Assembly (NCBI GenBank): GCA_016789495.1
Contig: JAEUOJ010000001.1
Location: 1 to 64,000 of the forward strand
Direction of reading: 5' to 3'
Length of the DNA stretch: 64,000 nucleotides
Source of the DNA: Accumulibacter sp.
GTDB taxonomy: Bacteria > Pseudomonadota > Gammaproteobacteria > Burkholderiales > Rhodocyclaceae
In this document: one piece after another, positions 24,685 to 33,591 of the stretch
How positions within the stretch are numbered: position 1 is the stretch's first letter
Layout: the number at the start of each line of letters is the position of its first letter
Position numbers and translations under genes: made by a program
The notes under the pieces: model-generated
Seen by the model: only the letters and a program-made list of their open reading frames with translations
Database searches by the model: none
What the model was told of the DNA's origin: nothing

Positions 24685-26733
24685 GTGAGCGAATCGGCGC
24701 CGAAGAAACAAATCGGCCCGTCGATCATCCGCGTCGCGCTTGATCTGCCTTTACGCCGCCTCTTCGATTATTTGCCGCCGGCCGACGAACCGGTTTCAAA
24801 TGCCGACCTCGGCTATCGAGTGCGCGTTCCGTTCGGCCGGCAGCGGAAAATTGGCATCATTGTCGGCCTGTCGTCGGCCAGCGACCGGCCGGCCGAGCAA
24901 CTCAAAGCGGTCGAAGCGGTATTGCGCGAGGTGCCGCCCTTGCCAGCGGACTGGTTCCGACTCGCCGAGTTTTGCGCAAACTATTACCACGAGCCGCTGG
25001 GCCAAGTGATGCTCGCCACGCTGCCCGCGACGTTACGGGCGCCACTGCCACCGCCAGTCCGCTCGTTGCGGCAACGCGCGGCGTCCTTACCGACGGCGAC
25101 GCAAGCATTGCCATCGCTGACCACCGATCAACGGGCGGCGCTGACCACCATCGACGACCATGGCCACGGTTTCCGGGCCTATCTGCTACACGGCGTGACC
25201 GGCAGCGGCAAAACCGAGGTGTATCTGCGGCTGATCGAACGCGCCCTGGCCGGGAACCGCCAGTCGCTGTTGCTGGTCCCGGAAATCAATCTCACCCCGC
25301 AACTCGAAGCGCGCGTCGCCGCCCGTTTCCCCGGCGCGCGACTGGTCAGTCTGCACAGCGAACTCGGCGACGCGGCGCGCAACCGTCATTGGCGCGCGGC
25401 GCACGGCGGCGAAGCGCGCATCGTGCTCGGAACCCGCCTGGCGGTGTTCACGCCGCTGCCCGAGTTGGGGCTGATCGTGGTCGACGAGGAACACGACCCG
25501 TCATTCAAGCAACAGGACGGCGTGCGCTATTCCGCGCGCGACCTAGCAGTGGTCAGAGCGCGCGAGCGCGACGTGCCGATCGTTCTCGGCTCGGCAACGC
25601 CGTCACTCGAAACCTGGGCCAACGCCACCGGATGGGTTGGGCGCGACCGTTACCACCTGTTGACCCTGGGCAAACGGGCGATCGAAGGCGCCGATCTGCC
25701 AACGGTGAAGCGCATCGATCTGCGGACCGACCCGGCGCTCGACGGGTTGTCGTCGGCACTGCTCGATGCCGTTGACGACCGCCTGAACCGCGGTGAGCAA
25801 AGTCTGTTGTTTCTCAACCGCCGCGGTTACGCGCCGGTGCTGGCCTGCGCGGCCTGCGGCTGGGTCAGCCACTGCCCCAGTTGCGCCGCCAATCTGGTAC
25901 TCCACCTCGCCGACCGTTGCCTGCGCTGCCATCACTGCGGCCATCAGACGGCCGTGCCGCGCGCCTGCCCGACCTGCGGCAATCAGGATCTGGGCGCCTT
26001 CGGACGCGGCACCCAACGTCTTGAGGCCACCTTGGCCGAACGCTTCCCACGGGCGCGAATCCTGCGCGTCGATCGCGACGCCGCTGGCACCCGCCGGCAG
26101 TGGCAAGCGCTGGTGGCGAAGATCGACGGCGGCGAAGCCGACATCCTGGTCGGCACGCAGATGTTGGCCAAGGGTCACCACTTTCCGAAGCTGACCCTGG
26201 TCGGCGCCATCGCCCCCGACGCCGCGCTGTTCGCGGCCGACTGGCGCGCGCCCGAGCGGCTGTTCGCCCAGTTGATGCAGGTCGCCGGACGCGCCGGACG
26301 CGCGGAACGTCCCGGCGAAATGTTGCTGCAGACCCGTTTCCCGGACCATCCCCTCTATGTGTCGCTGGCCCGGCATGATTACGTCGGTTTCGCCGCCGAA
26401 CAATTGGCCGAACGGCGTCGGACCGGCTTTCCGCCGTTCACCTTTCAAGCGATGCTGCGTGCCGAAGCCGACACCATGGCCGACGCGCTCGGCTTCCTCG
26501 GCGCAGCGCGGCGGGCTGCGTCAGCCGAGCCGCCTCCACAGGTGACCCTCTACGATCCGGTGCCGATGCGGCTGTCGCGGCGCGCCCGTCTGGAACGCGG
26601 CCAACTGTTGGTCGAGTCACCCTCGCGTCGCGCGCTGCAAAACTTTTTGGCCGGCTGGATGGTCTATCTCGAGACCTGCAAACCTCCCGCCCAGTTGCGC
26701 TGGCATCTAGAAATCGACCCGCTGGAGTGCTGA
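24685..26733 (+). CDS. priA: Primosomal replication helicase PriA
   Basis: Restarts stalled replication forks by recognising fork structures and loading the primosome. About 682 residues. The N-terminal 3'-end-binding domain (VALDLPLRRLFDYLPPAD, then YRVRVPFGRQRKIGIIV) is followed by the helicase core with Walker A GVTGSGKTEVYL, the VDEEHDPSFKQQ box, SATPSLETW, and a zinc-binding cysteine cluster of eight Cys between about residues 390 and 435 (CAACGW, CPSC, CLRCHHCG, CPTCG). GTQMLAKGHHFP and GRAGRAERPG mark motifs V and VI. The start is uncertain: GTG 24685 is used, TTG 24679 and TTG 24631 are alternatives, and no strong ribosome site exists. Confidence 0.94.
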   Translation: MSESAPKKQIGPSIIRVALDLPLRRLFDYLPPADEPVSNADLGYRVRVPFGRQRKIGIIVGLSSASDRPAEQLKAVEAVLREVPPLPADWFRLAEFCANYYHEPLGQVMLATLPATLRAPLPPPVRSLRQRAASLPTATQALPSLTTDQRAALTTIDDHGHGFRAYLLHGVTGSGKTEVYLRLIERALAGNRQSLLLVPEINLTPQLEARVAARFPGARLVSLHSELGDAARNRHWRAAHGGEARIVLGTRLAVFTPLPELGLIVVDEEHDPSFKQQDGVRYSARDLAVVRARERDVPIVLGSATPSLETWANATGWVGRDRYHLLTLGKRAIEGADLPTVKRIDLRTDPALDGLSSALLDAVDDRLNRGEQSLLFLNRRGYAPVLACAACGWVSHCPSCAANLVLHLADRCLRCHHCGHQTAVPRACPTCGNQDLGAFGRGTQRLEATLAERFPRARILRVDRDAAGTRRQWQALVAKIDGGEADILVGTQMLAKGHHFPKLTLVGAIAPDAALFAADWRAPERLFAQLMQVAGRAGRAERPGEMLLQTRFPDHPLYVSLARHDYVGFAAEQLAERRRTGFPPFTFQAMLRAEADTMADALGFLGAARRAASAEPPPQVTLYDPVPMRLSRRARLERGQLLVESPSRRALQNFLAGWMVYLETCKPPAQLRWHLEIDPLEC

Positions 26734-26937
26734 CCCGGTTCAGACCGGCAGCCGTGCATCGCGGCTTGAAGTCATCAGATCGGCGAAAGCTATGCCGGAT
26801 TTAACGGACTCGACCGCGGCTTTAGGCTATCTTGACCATTGAACCGTGCTTCTCGCTTGACGGAGCGCTTGTCCAAGATTGAACGTTTCCCGTTGCCAGC
26901 GTAGTTGTCACCGTCGATTTTTCAGGAATTCCATCCC

Positions 26938-28434
26938 GTGTCCGACAATTTCGTAGCCGCCATCGACCTCGGCTCCAATAGTTTCCATATGATCGTTGCC
27001 CGCATCGTCGACGGTCATGTCCAGGTGCTCGACCGTTTGCGCGACATGGTGCAACTGGCCGACGGACTCGATGCCCATCACCGGCTGTCCGAGGAATCGC
27101 AGCAACGGGCGCTAGAAACGCTGGCCCGTTTCGGCCAGCGTCTGCGTCACTTGCCGGCGGATCGACTGCGGATCGTCGGCACCAACACTTTGCGCCAGGC
27201 ACGCAATGGGGCCGAATTCGTCGCTCGCGCCGAACAGGTCGTCGGTCACCAGGTTGAAATCGTCAGCGGTCAGGAAGAGGCGCGTCTGATCTACCTCGGC
27301 GTCGCGCACAGCGTCGCCGACGTGCTGGGACAGCGGCTGGTGATCGATATCGGCGGCGGCAGTACCGAATTGATCATCGGACAACAATTCGAGCCGCGAC
27401 ACCTGGCCAGCATGCGCATGGGCTGCGTCAGCGCCAGCCGGATGTTCTTCGCCGACGGCCGGGTCGACGAACACCGTTTGCGCGCTGCCGATTTGTGGGT
27501 CAAGTTGCGGCTCGAGCCGGTCCGCGAAGACTACCGTGCGCACGGCTGGCAGGTGGCGACTGGCGCCTCGGGGTCGATCAAGGCGATCCACGATGTGGTG
27601 ATCGGCGAGGGCTGGAGTCGCGAAGGGATCACTCTCGACGCCCTGCATCGCCTGCGCGCCGCCTTGCTCAAGGAAGGCGACATGGCCAACATCGCCTGGC
27701 GCTGGCAACTTGAACCGGCACGGGCGCGCGTCTTTGTCGGCGGCTTCGCGATCCTGCTCGGTGTCTGCGAGAGTCTGGGCATCGACACGCTCGAAGTTTC
27801 CGACGGCGCGCTGCGCGAGGGCCTGATCTATGACCTGCTCGGCCGTCTGCAACACGAAGATGTCCGCGACCGGACGATTGCCGACGTTACCCGCCGTTTT
27901 GGTCTCGACCAGGCGCAAGCCGAACGCGTCAGCCACACCGCGCGCGAATTCCTGCGCCAGACAGCCGACGACTGGCGGTTGACCGGCGAGGAAACGGCGC
28001 ATCTGCTTGAACGCGCTGCCCGGTTGCATGAAATCGGCCTGCTGTTGACCCATGATCGGTATCACAAACACGGGGCTTACGTACTGCAATACTCCGACCT
28101 GCCCGGTTACTCGCGCGATGACCAGAATCTGCTGTCAGTGTTGGTCCGCCGACACCGCAAGTCACTGTCGGCGAAGTCATTCGCGCATCTGCCGGCGGAC
28201 TGGCCGGTCACGGCGTTGCGCCTGTGCATTCTGCTGCGCCTGGCGGTCGTGCTGCATCGCGCCCGCAGTACCACGCCGTTGCCGGTGCTGACGCTCAAGG
28301 TTCGTCGCCGTCGTCTCGACCTGCGCTTCGCCGACGGCTGGTTGGCACAACAGCCGCTGACCCGTGCCGATCTGGAAAATGAAGGACAGCAGTTGCGCAA
28401 GGCCGGTTTCACCCTGCGTCTCGCCAAGAATTGA
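26938..28434 (+). CDS. ppx: Exopolyphosphatase (Ppx/GppA family)
   Basis: Hydrolyses terminal phosphate from inorganic polyphosphate, or pppGpp in the GppA relatives. The 498-residue product has the ASKHA ATPase-like core AAIDLGSNSFHMIVAR, NTLRQARN, the phosphate-2 loop VIDIGGGSTELIIG, and a C-terminal HD-like helical domain (RLHEIGLLLTHDRYHKHGAY). Full length fits Ppx. It starts at a GTG with AGGAA about 10 bases upstream. It overlaps the following gene by four bases (TTGA). Ppx and GppA cannot be separated from sequence alone. Confidence 0.92.
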   Translation: MSDNFVAAIDLGSNSFHMIVARIVDGHVQVLDRLRDMVQLADGLDAHHRLSEESQQRALETLARFGQRLRHLPADRLRIVGTNTLRQARNGAEFVARAEQVVGHQVEIVSGQEEARLIYLGVAHSVADVLGQRLVIDIGGGSTELIIGQQFEPRHLASMRMGCVSASRMFFADGRVDEHRLRAADLWVKLRLEPVREDYRAHGWQVATGASGSIKAIHDVVIGEGWSREGITLDALHRLRAALLKEGDMANIAWRWQLEPARARVFVGGFAILLGVCESLGIDTLEVSDGALREGLIYDLLGRLQHEDVRDRTIADVTRRFGLDQAQAERVSHTAREFLRQTADDWRLTGEETAHLLERAARLHEIGLLLTHDRYHKHGAYVLQYSDLPGYSRDDQNLLSVLVRRHRKSLSAKSFAHLPADWPVTALRLCILLRLAVVLHRARSTTPLPVLTLKVRRRRLDLRFADGWLAQQPLTRADLENEGQQLRKAGFTLRLAKN

Positions 28435-29741
28435 GCCCGCCTGACCGCCCGGCGCCAGCGAACGCCGCCGCTGTCCAGCGGACCCGGCCCACCGCCAACC
28501 CACGCTGGCGATGGACGCGGCGCTGGCTGCTCCTGCCGTTGATCCTGGCGCTGCTGATGCTGGCGCTGATCGCCGCCGCCCTGCAACGGACACCGTTGGT
28601 GGCGCGCGGCGAAACCATCGCCCCGGAAGCGATCGCCGAAGCAAAGCGTCTGCTGCGGCATAACGACCCTCGTCGCCTGCAAAGCGGCGAGGTCCGTACC
28701 GCTGAAATCCCGGCGACGCTGATCGACGAAGGGATCAACTATCTCGCCAGCCGACGCCTGCACGGCCGCGGCGCCTTTGCCATGGCCGAGGATAACGCCG
28801 AAGTGCGGCTGACGCTTGGCGTGCCGCTCGGCATTGCCGTGGCCTACCTGAATTTTCGGGCGACCGTCCGGGAAGCCGCCGGCGAGCCGCGTATCGCCGC
28901 CGCGACGGTCGGCGACCTGAGGCTGCCGGCGGCGGCGGCCGAATGGCTGCTCGACGTGGCGCTCACCAGATTTGGCGTGGCCGAGCAATGGCAAAACGCC
29001 CGGCGGGCGATCCGGCAGATCGCTTTCGAACCGGCGAGCGGCCTGGTCGGCGTCACCTATGTCTGGGAGAGCGGTTTGTTCGACCAGGCGCGGACGCTGG
29101 CCTTCACGCCGGCGGAAATCGCCGAGATCAAAGCCGCCCATCTCGCACTGGCCGGTTTGCTCGACCATTACGCGCCGGGCGGCAGAATGCCCCTGGCGCG
29201 GGTTTTGCCGCCGTTTCTGAACGCCGTCGAGGCCACCCCGCGCGCGCGCCGCGCCGCGCTGCTGGTCCTGGCGAGTCAACTGGCGGAAAAGAATCTGGCC
29301 CTGTTGATCCCCGCCGCCCGGCACTGGCCGCGCGTCCGCTGGCTGAAATTGACTTTGCAGGGCCGCAATGACAGTGCCCAGCATTTCGTCGTCTCCGCGG
29401 CTTTGGCGGCCTGGGCCGGCGAACCCGCGGCGAACGCCATCGGTCTATACAAGGAGATCGACGACTCGCGCGGCGGCAGCGGCTTTTCGTTCGCCGACCT
29501 GGCCGCGGACCGCGCCGGCACCCGCTTCGGTGAACGGCTCATCGGCGACTCATCACGGGTGGATGCCGCTCTGGCCGGCGCCTTGACCGACGGCGACCTG
29601 TTGCCACCGCTGGCGGCGCTTCCCGAAGGATTCTCGTCGACCGAATTCAAAGCGCATTTCGGCGATCGCGACAGCCCGGCGTATCGTCGCCTGAGTGATG
29701 AAATCGAGCGTCGTCTGGACGAACTGCCGCTTTACCGTTAA
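28431..29741 (+). CDS. Hypothetical single-pass membrane protein downstream of ppx
   Basis: A 436-residue protein with one N-terminal membrane segment (WLLLPLILALLMLALIAAAL, about residues 34-54) after a proline/arginine-rich cytoplasmic tail; the rest would be periplasmic. I recognise no domain. Its TTG start overlaps the ppx stop, so expression is probably coupled to ppx. The next in-frame ATG is about 120 codons in and would remove the membrane segment, which supports the upstream start. It meets the convergent MFS gene tail to tail with a few bases of overlap. Confidence 0.75.
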   Translation: MSPPDRPAPANAAAVQRTRPTANPRWRWTRRWLLLPLILALLMLALIAAALQRTPLVARGETIAPEAIAEAKRLLRHNDPRRLQSGEVRTAEIPATLIDEGINYLASRRLHGRGAFAMAEDNAEVRLTLGVPLGIAVAYLNFRATVREAAGEPRIAAATVGDLRLPAAAAEWLLDVALTRFGVAEQWQNARRAIRQIAFEPASGLVGVTYVWESGLFDQARTLAFTPAEIAEIKAAHLALAGLLDHYAPGGRMPLARVLPPFLNAVEATPRARRAALLVLASQLAEKNLALLIPAARHWPRVRWLKLTLQGRNDSAQHFVVSAALAAWAGEPAANAIGLYKEIDDSRGGSGFSFADLAADRAGTRFGERLIGDSSRVDAALAGALTDGDLLPPLAALPEGFSSTEFKAHFGDRDSPAYRRLSDEIERRLDELPLYR

Positions 29742-30964
29742 GGGCGGCGGGGCTGTCGGCCGGCAATCAGAAACCACAGCAGGGCCATCGTTTGCAGGGC
29801 CAGCAATACCGCAAAAGCGAGCTGATGCGCGCGGGCGACCGGATGCCCGAGATCCTTCAACCCGTCGATCAGCAATCCCAAACCCCATTGCAGCCCGAAA
29901 GCGCCGATGAACACCATCAGGTTGAAGGCGGTATTGGCCCGTCCGGCCAGGGTCAGCGGAAAACCAGCCGCCGCCTGCGAATACGCCAGTGTTCCGAAGC
30001 TCGAAAACGTGCCGTACGCGATCCACAAGAGATAGCTGTGCGAGGAGTAGCCGCTGACGATCACGGCCATCGTCAGCAGCGACAGCGTCAACCCGCCGAC
30101 GAGCAGGCGCACCGGCGTCACGCCACGTTGAGCCAAGCCGGTCGCCAGCAGACCGATCAGCACATAAGCCAGCAACATCGCACCGCTCATCCCGGCGATA
30201 TGGTCGGCGGCCACCGCGCGCGGGAAGCCGTTGACCTGCATCAGCCAGGCCACCGACCACAGGCTTTGCACGGCCATGAAGCCGCCGATCAACATTACCC
30301 CCAACGGCACGAAGCGCCAGAAGTGCCGGCTGACGAACACCTGCCTGACGCCGCTCCATTGCGCCGCCAGCGGTTCCGGCTCGCTGGCCGCTCGACGTTC
30401 CGGAACGCTGACGAACAGCCAGACCGCAACCAGCAGCGTCAGGCCGGCCAGGGCGAAAAAGATCTCCCGCCAACCGGCAAAGGTCAGCGCATGCTCCAGC
30501 GGTCGGCTGGCGACCAGCGCCCCCAGCCCGCCAGCCGTCATGATCCAGCCGGTCAACGAGGCCTGACGGTTGGCAGGAAACCATAAGGAAAACGCCTTGA
30601 ACGCCGCCATCAGACACGCCGAAACCCCCAGGCCGATCAAGCCCCGGCCAAGCGCCAGACCGGCAACGTCCTGACCAAGCGCGAAGACCGCGGCGCCGCT
30701 GGCGGCGATCAGCAGCAGGCCGGCTTCGACGCGACGGGCGCCAAAGCGGTCGAGCAGCATGCCGAGCGGCAATTGGGCGGCGGCGAAAGTCAGGAAATAG
30801 GCGCTGGTCAGCAAACCCAGGCTACCGGCACCCAACGCCAATTCGTTGCTCAGCACCGGACCGATCACCGCATTGGCCGTGCGGTAGAGATACGAAAGAA
30901 AATAAGCGCCGGCGAACGGCAGAAAAAGTCGGAGCCAGATCACCACAAAATAGTCTTTCGCCAT
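29738..30964 (-). CDS. Major facilitator superfamily transporter
   Basis: A 408-residue inner-membrane transporter with about 12 hydrophobic segments and the MFS loop motif QLPLGMLLDRFGARRVEAG between segments 2 and 3. The N-terminus FFVVIWLRLFLPFAGAYFLSYLYRTANAVIGP-type layout resembles the NNP/phthalate-type MFS permeases, but the substrate cannot be told. The ATG at 30964 follows the MOSC stop within a few bases (they share TGATTGATG), so it belongs to a three-gene minus-strand operon with the MOSC and ROK-kinase genes. Confidence 0.87.
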   Translation of the reverse strand: MAKDYFVVIWLRLFLPFAGAYFLSYLYRTANAVIGPVLSNELALGAGSLGLLTSAYFLTFAAAQLPLGMLLDRFGARRVEAGLLLIAASGAAVFALGQDVAGLALGRGLIGLGVSACLMAAFKAFSLWFPANRQASLTGWIMTAGGLGALVASRPLEHALTFAGWREIFFALAGLTLLVAVWLFVSVPERRAASEPEPLAAQWSGVRQVFVSRHFWRFVPLGVMLIGGFMAVQSLWSVAWLMQVNGFPRAVAADHIAGMSGAMLLAYVLIGLLATGLAQRGVTPVRLLVGGLTLSLLTMAVIVSGYSSHSYLLWIAYGTFSSFGTLAYSQAAAGFPLTLAGRANTAFNLMVFIGAFGLQWGLGLLIDGLKDLGHPVARAHQLAFAVLLALQTMALLWFLIAGRQPRRP

Positions 30965-30967
30965 CAA

Positions 30968-31657
30968 TCAGGCGTCGGGCCGAGCGGCATGCGCTTGCAG
31001 CCAGTGTTGGCGTTCGCGCAATTTCCTGTGCCAGCCGGCCGTCAACCCGGGTGCCGACGCCAGCCGTTCGAGCGTTGCCTGCTCGGGACGGTGCGCCTGC
31101 CACCCCGCCCAGAAATCGGCCAGCGACACCGCCGACGGCGGACGGTCGGCCAGGACCAGTTCGTCGCCGCTGCGCACCCAGGCGGCGCTCAGTACCCTGA
31201 AGTACCAGCCGCACAGCCCGTGCTCGGCGATCGCTTTCGCCATGCCCGTCGTGTCGTAACGATGATCGATCTTCCAGCATGGGCTGCGTGGCTGGCTGAC
31301 CTGCAAGCGGGCGTCGCCCAGCAAAAAGACATCGCCGATGCACACATTGCGCTCGTCAAAACCCTCCGCCGAAACATTTTCACCGATGCTGCCGACCACC
31401 AGACGATCGGCCAGCGCCGGAAACAGCGTCGCCAACCGGAGGTAATGGCCGACCGGGTACTGATGCAGCGCCTTGTCCGGACCGCCATGCACTCGCCGGT
31501 CGGCCTGACGGTCGCCGGCCAGCCCGTCCACGCCGAGAAACTGCCGTCCTTCAATCGGCTGCTTGTAGATGCCGGTCCATTGCCCATGCGCATCCCAGCG
31601 CGTCAGACCGCCGCTGAACAGGCTCACCGCCGACAACGCGTCGCCCTCATCCGCCAC
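30968..31657 (-). CDS. MOSC-domain protein (YiiM-like)
   Basis: A 229-residue protein with a MOSC domain, the beta-strand fold found in molybdenum-cofactor sulfurases and in YiiM, which reduces N-hydroxylated base analogues. Visible motifs: GLAGDRQADRRVHGGPDKALHQYP, VGSIGENVSAEGF, and the conserved cysteine in QPRSPCWKI near residue 140. The C-terminal 65 residues form the usual helical tail of the YiiM group. It starts at a GTG with AAGGA 9 bases upstream, 6 bp after the kinase stop. Confidence 0.88.
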   Translation of the reverse strand: MADEGDALSAVSLFSGGLTRWDAHGQWTGIYKQPIEGRQFLGVDGLAGDRQADRRVHGGPDKALHQYPVGHYLRLATLFPALADRLVVGSIGENVSAEGFDERNVCIGDVFLLGDARLQVSQPRSPCWKIDHRYDTTGMAKAIAEHGLCGWYFRVLSAAWVRSGDELVLADRPPSAVSLADFWAGWQAHRPEQATLERLASAPGLTAGWHRKLRERQHWLQAHAARPDA

Positions 31658-31663
31658 ATCGGT

Positions 31664-32581
31664 TCATTCCTTCGTTCCCGAGTCCTCATTCCACAACCAT
31701 GCGGCGCCCCGGACGCCCGACGAGTCGCCGTGCGCGCTCTGCCGTAAACGGGTATGCACCACATCCGAAAAAACCTCGTCAGCCCAGTAGCGCGGTACCG
31801 TCTGATACAGACGGGCAATGTTCGACAGCCCGCCGGCCAGGACGATCACCTGCGGATCGAGAATGTTGATCACCCCCGCCAGCGCCTTCGCCAACCGTCG
31901 CTCGTAACGCCGCAGCGACTGGTCGCAAGACGCATCGCCAGCGGCGGCACGCTCGGCGATCACCGTTGCCGGCAGCGTCTCGCCATTATGACGCCAATGA
32001 TCGCCGCTCAGCCCTGGCCCCGACAACCAGCTTTCGACGCAACCGTGACGACCACAGTAGCAGCGCGCCGGCGGCAAAATTTCCTCGTCCCCCCGTGGCA
32101 GCGGATTGTGTCCCCACTCGCCGGCGATCCGGTTGATGCCGGTGAGCACCCGTTGCCGGACGACGATTCCGCCACCGACTCCGGTGCCGAGAATGACCCC
32201 GAAAACCACCTCCGCCCCCTGGCCAGCGCCGTCGACCGCTTCCGACAACGCCATGCAATTGGCGTCGTTGGCCAGTCGAATTGACCGTTGCAGCCGCTGC
32301 TCGAGATCGAGGCGTAAATTGCGGCCGTTCAGACACGTCGAGTTGGCATTTTTGATCCGCTGGCCGACCGTAGACTCGCTGCCCGGAATGCCGACCCCGA
32401 CGCTGCCGCGCTGAGCAAGCTCGCTTTCCGCGGCCTCGACCATCTCGCCGATCACCGCCACCGTCGCCTGGTACTCCCCCTGCGGCGTCGGACGCCGCCG
32501 CCGGAGCAATTCATTTCCCTGACCATCCAGGGCAAGCAGTTCGATCTTGGTGCCGCCAAGGTCGATTCCAATACGTAACAT
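31664..32581 (-). CDS. ROK-family sugar kinase (fructokinase-like)
   Basis: Predicted cytosolic sugar kinase of 305 residues. It begins MLRIGIDLGGTKIELLALD, the ATP phosphate-binding motif of ROK kinases. Other motifs are LANDANCMALSEA with the catalytic Asp, GVILGTGVGGGIV, the sugar-binding GEWGHNPLP, and a zinc motif CYCGRHGCVESWLSG. There is no N-terminal helix-turn-helix, so it is an enzyme rather than a ROK repressor. This motif set fits the fructokinase/Mak branch, which also includes N-acetylglucosamine kinases. The ATG at 32581 gives the family N-terminus; the frame is open 85 codons further. No ribosome site is visible, and a palindrome starts 11 bases upstream. Confidence 0.88.
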   Translation of the reverse strand: MLRIGIDLGGTKIELLALDGQGNELLRRRRPTPQGEYQATVAVIGEMVEAAESELAQRGSVGVGIPGSESTVGQRIKNANSTCLNGRNLRLDLEQRLQRSIRLANDANCMALSEAVDGAGQGAEVVFGVILGTGVGGGIVVRQRVLTGINRIAGEWGHNPLPRGDEEILPPARCYCGRHGCVESWLSGPGLSGDHWRHNGETLPATVIAERAAAGDASCDQSLRRYERRLAKALAGVINILDPQVIVLAGGLSNIARLYQTVPRYWADEVFSDVVHTRLRQSAHGDSSGVRGAAWLWNEDSGTKE

Positions 32582-32591
32582 ACTTTTATTA

Positions 32592-32608
32592 TTCAATAAT
32601 ATATTGAA
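32592..32608. promoter_or_regulatory. AT-rich palindrome abutting the ROK kinase start
   Basis: TTCAATA-ATA-TATTGAA is a perfect 7-bp inverted repeat with a 3-base spacer, 11 bases upstream of the kinase ATG, where a ribosome site would lie. It could be an operator or an mRNA hairpin that occludes initiation. Confidence 0.5.
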
Positions 32609-32678
32609 AGAAAAATGATCGACTACGCAGGAAGCCACACAGTCTGCACTTGCTGGGATTTGGTCAGCAAACGCAGCC

Positions 32679-32696
32679 GTTGTCGACCAAGACAAC
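32679..32696. promoter_or_regulatory. Inverted repeat, possible operator for the ROK operon
   Basis: GTTGTC and GACAAC flank a 6-base spacer, about 100 bp upstream of the kinase start. Size and position suit a dimeric repressor site. No regulator gene is adjacent, so assignment is tentative. Confidence 0.3.
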
Positions 32697-32959
32697 AATA
32701 TATCTTGGCGCCATACGGCTAAGTTATTTAGTTGAGCTTCGTTGTCGAGCCTGAGTAACAATTCGCTGTCGCGTTTGCGGCAGGCCACCGGCTTGCAACA
32801 CGGACCGCGGCTCATCGCACAGCACCTCTCGCTCAAGCCGACCGCCTGAAAGCGGCGCTGCCGAGCAAATTCCCTTACTCGAAAACCTCGTCTCCCGACG
32901 CGTCTCCGCTCGGGCGATGGCTGCTGTGCGCCTATTCAACTTGAAGCAAGGAGCGCCAA

Positions 32960-33253
32960 ATGGCTACCCCCTCTACCGCAACCCAAACCGCCGCTACCGC
33001 ACAACCCCCGTTTATACGCGTGGCCCAGACCAACGACTTCGACTGCTGGCTGGCGGCGGTGGCGGCAATAGTTGCCCGCCCGCTGGCCGATGTTCGCCAA
33101 GTCGCCGTCGAGACGTTCAAGCTGCCGAAGAACGGCCCTTACCCCTTCATGGACGACAACCTGATCGCCAAGCTGCTGGCGCACTGGAGTCTGACCGGCT
33201 GGCTACGCATGCCTCCAAATGGCTTCCCACGCCATCCTCGGCACGTTGGCTAG
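32960..33253 (+). CDS. Truncated papain-like cysteine-peptidase-fold protein
   Basis: A 97-residue product with a strong ribosome site (AAGGAG, 7 bases before the ATG). The segment FIRVAQTNDFDCWLAAVAAI resembles the active-site Cys helix of papain-like/C39-type peptidases (Gln ahead of an Asp-Cys-Trp), followed by FKLPKNGPYPFMDDN. The His and Asp parts of such a domain are missing and the frame ends soon after, so this looks like a truncated gene. It is the first of several damaged genes in this stretch. Confidence 0.55.
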   Translation: MATPSTATQTAATAQPPFIRVAQTNDFDCWLAAVAAIVARPLADVRQVAVETFKLPKNGPYPFMDDNLIAKLLAHWSLTGWLRMPPNGFPRHPRHVG

Positions 33254-33330
33254 CAGCACATACAATTCGCTATCGCAACGCATACGGCAATTTGCCGTTG
33301 ATAGCCAATGTATAGCCCCGGGAGATAGGT

Positions 33331-33552
33331 ATGCCTACGAAGCTAAGTCGGTGGGGAAACAGCGCGGGTTTACGCCTTCCTCGCCATGTTCTGGAATGTG
33401 CTGGCCTGCAAATCAGTGACGAGGTTTGTGTACGTGTCCTTGACTCCGGTGACGTATTGGTCACCCCTGTTAAGGCCAACAATGCGCCCGTCCGACAAGT
33501 CAAAGTGGTCGTCAGGGAAATGACTGAAGCGGAAATCCTCGCGGGTTGCTAG
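33331..33552 (+). CDS. AbrB/MazE-type antitoxin-like protein (orphan)
   Basis: A 73-residue protein with an N-terminal swapped-hairpin AbrB/MazE DNA-binding fold: LSRWGNSAGLRLPRHVLE followed by ISDEVCVRVLDSGDVLVTPV, typical of MazE antitoxins. The C-terminal tail would bind a toxin, but no MazF/PemK-like or PIN-domain toxin gene follows; a tubulin-like pseudogene does. A GGAG-type site precedes the ATG. Either an orphan antitoxin or a small transcription factor. Confidence 0.75.
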   Translation: MPTKLSRWGNSAGLRLPRHVLECAGLQISDEVCVRVLDSGDVLVTPVKANNAPVRQVKVVVREMTEAEILAGC

Positions 33553-33591
33553 GCCGCTGCCGGTTTTCGGGTCGAGCAAGAAAGGAAAGAA

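Larger units (their letters stand above)
32582..32959. other. 378-bp region upstream of the ROK operon
   Basis: No gene supported. It separates the ROK operon from the opposite-strand papain-like gene and contains two inverted repeats listed separately. AAGGAG at about 32948 serves the gene at 32960. Confidence 0.5.
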
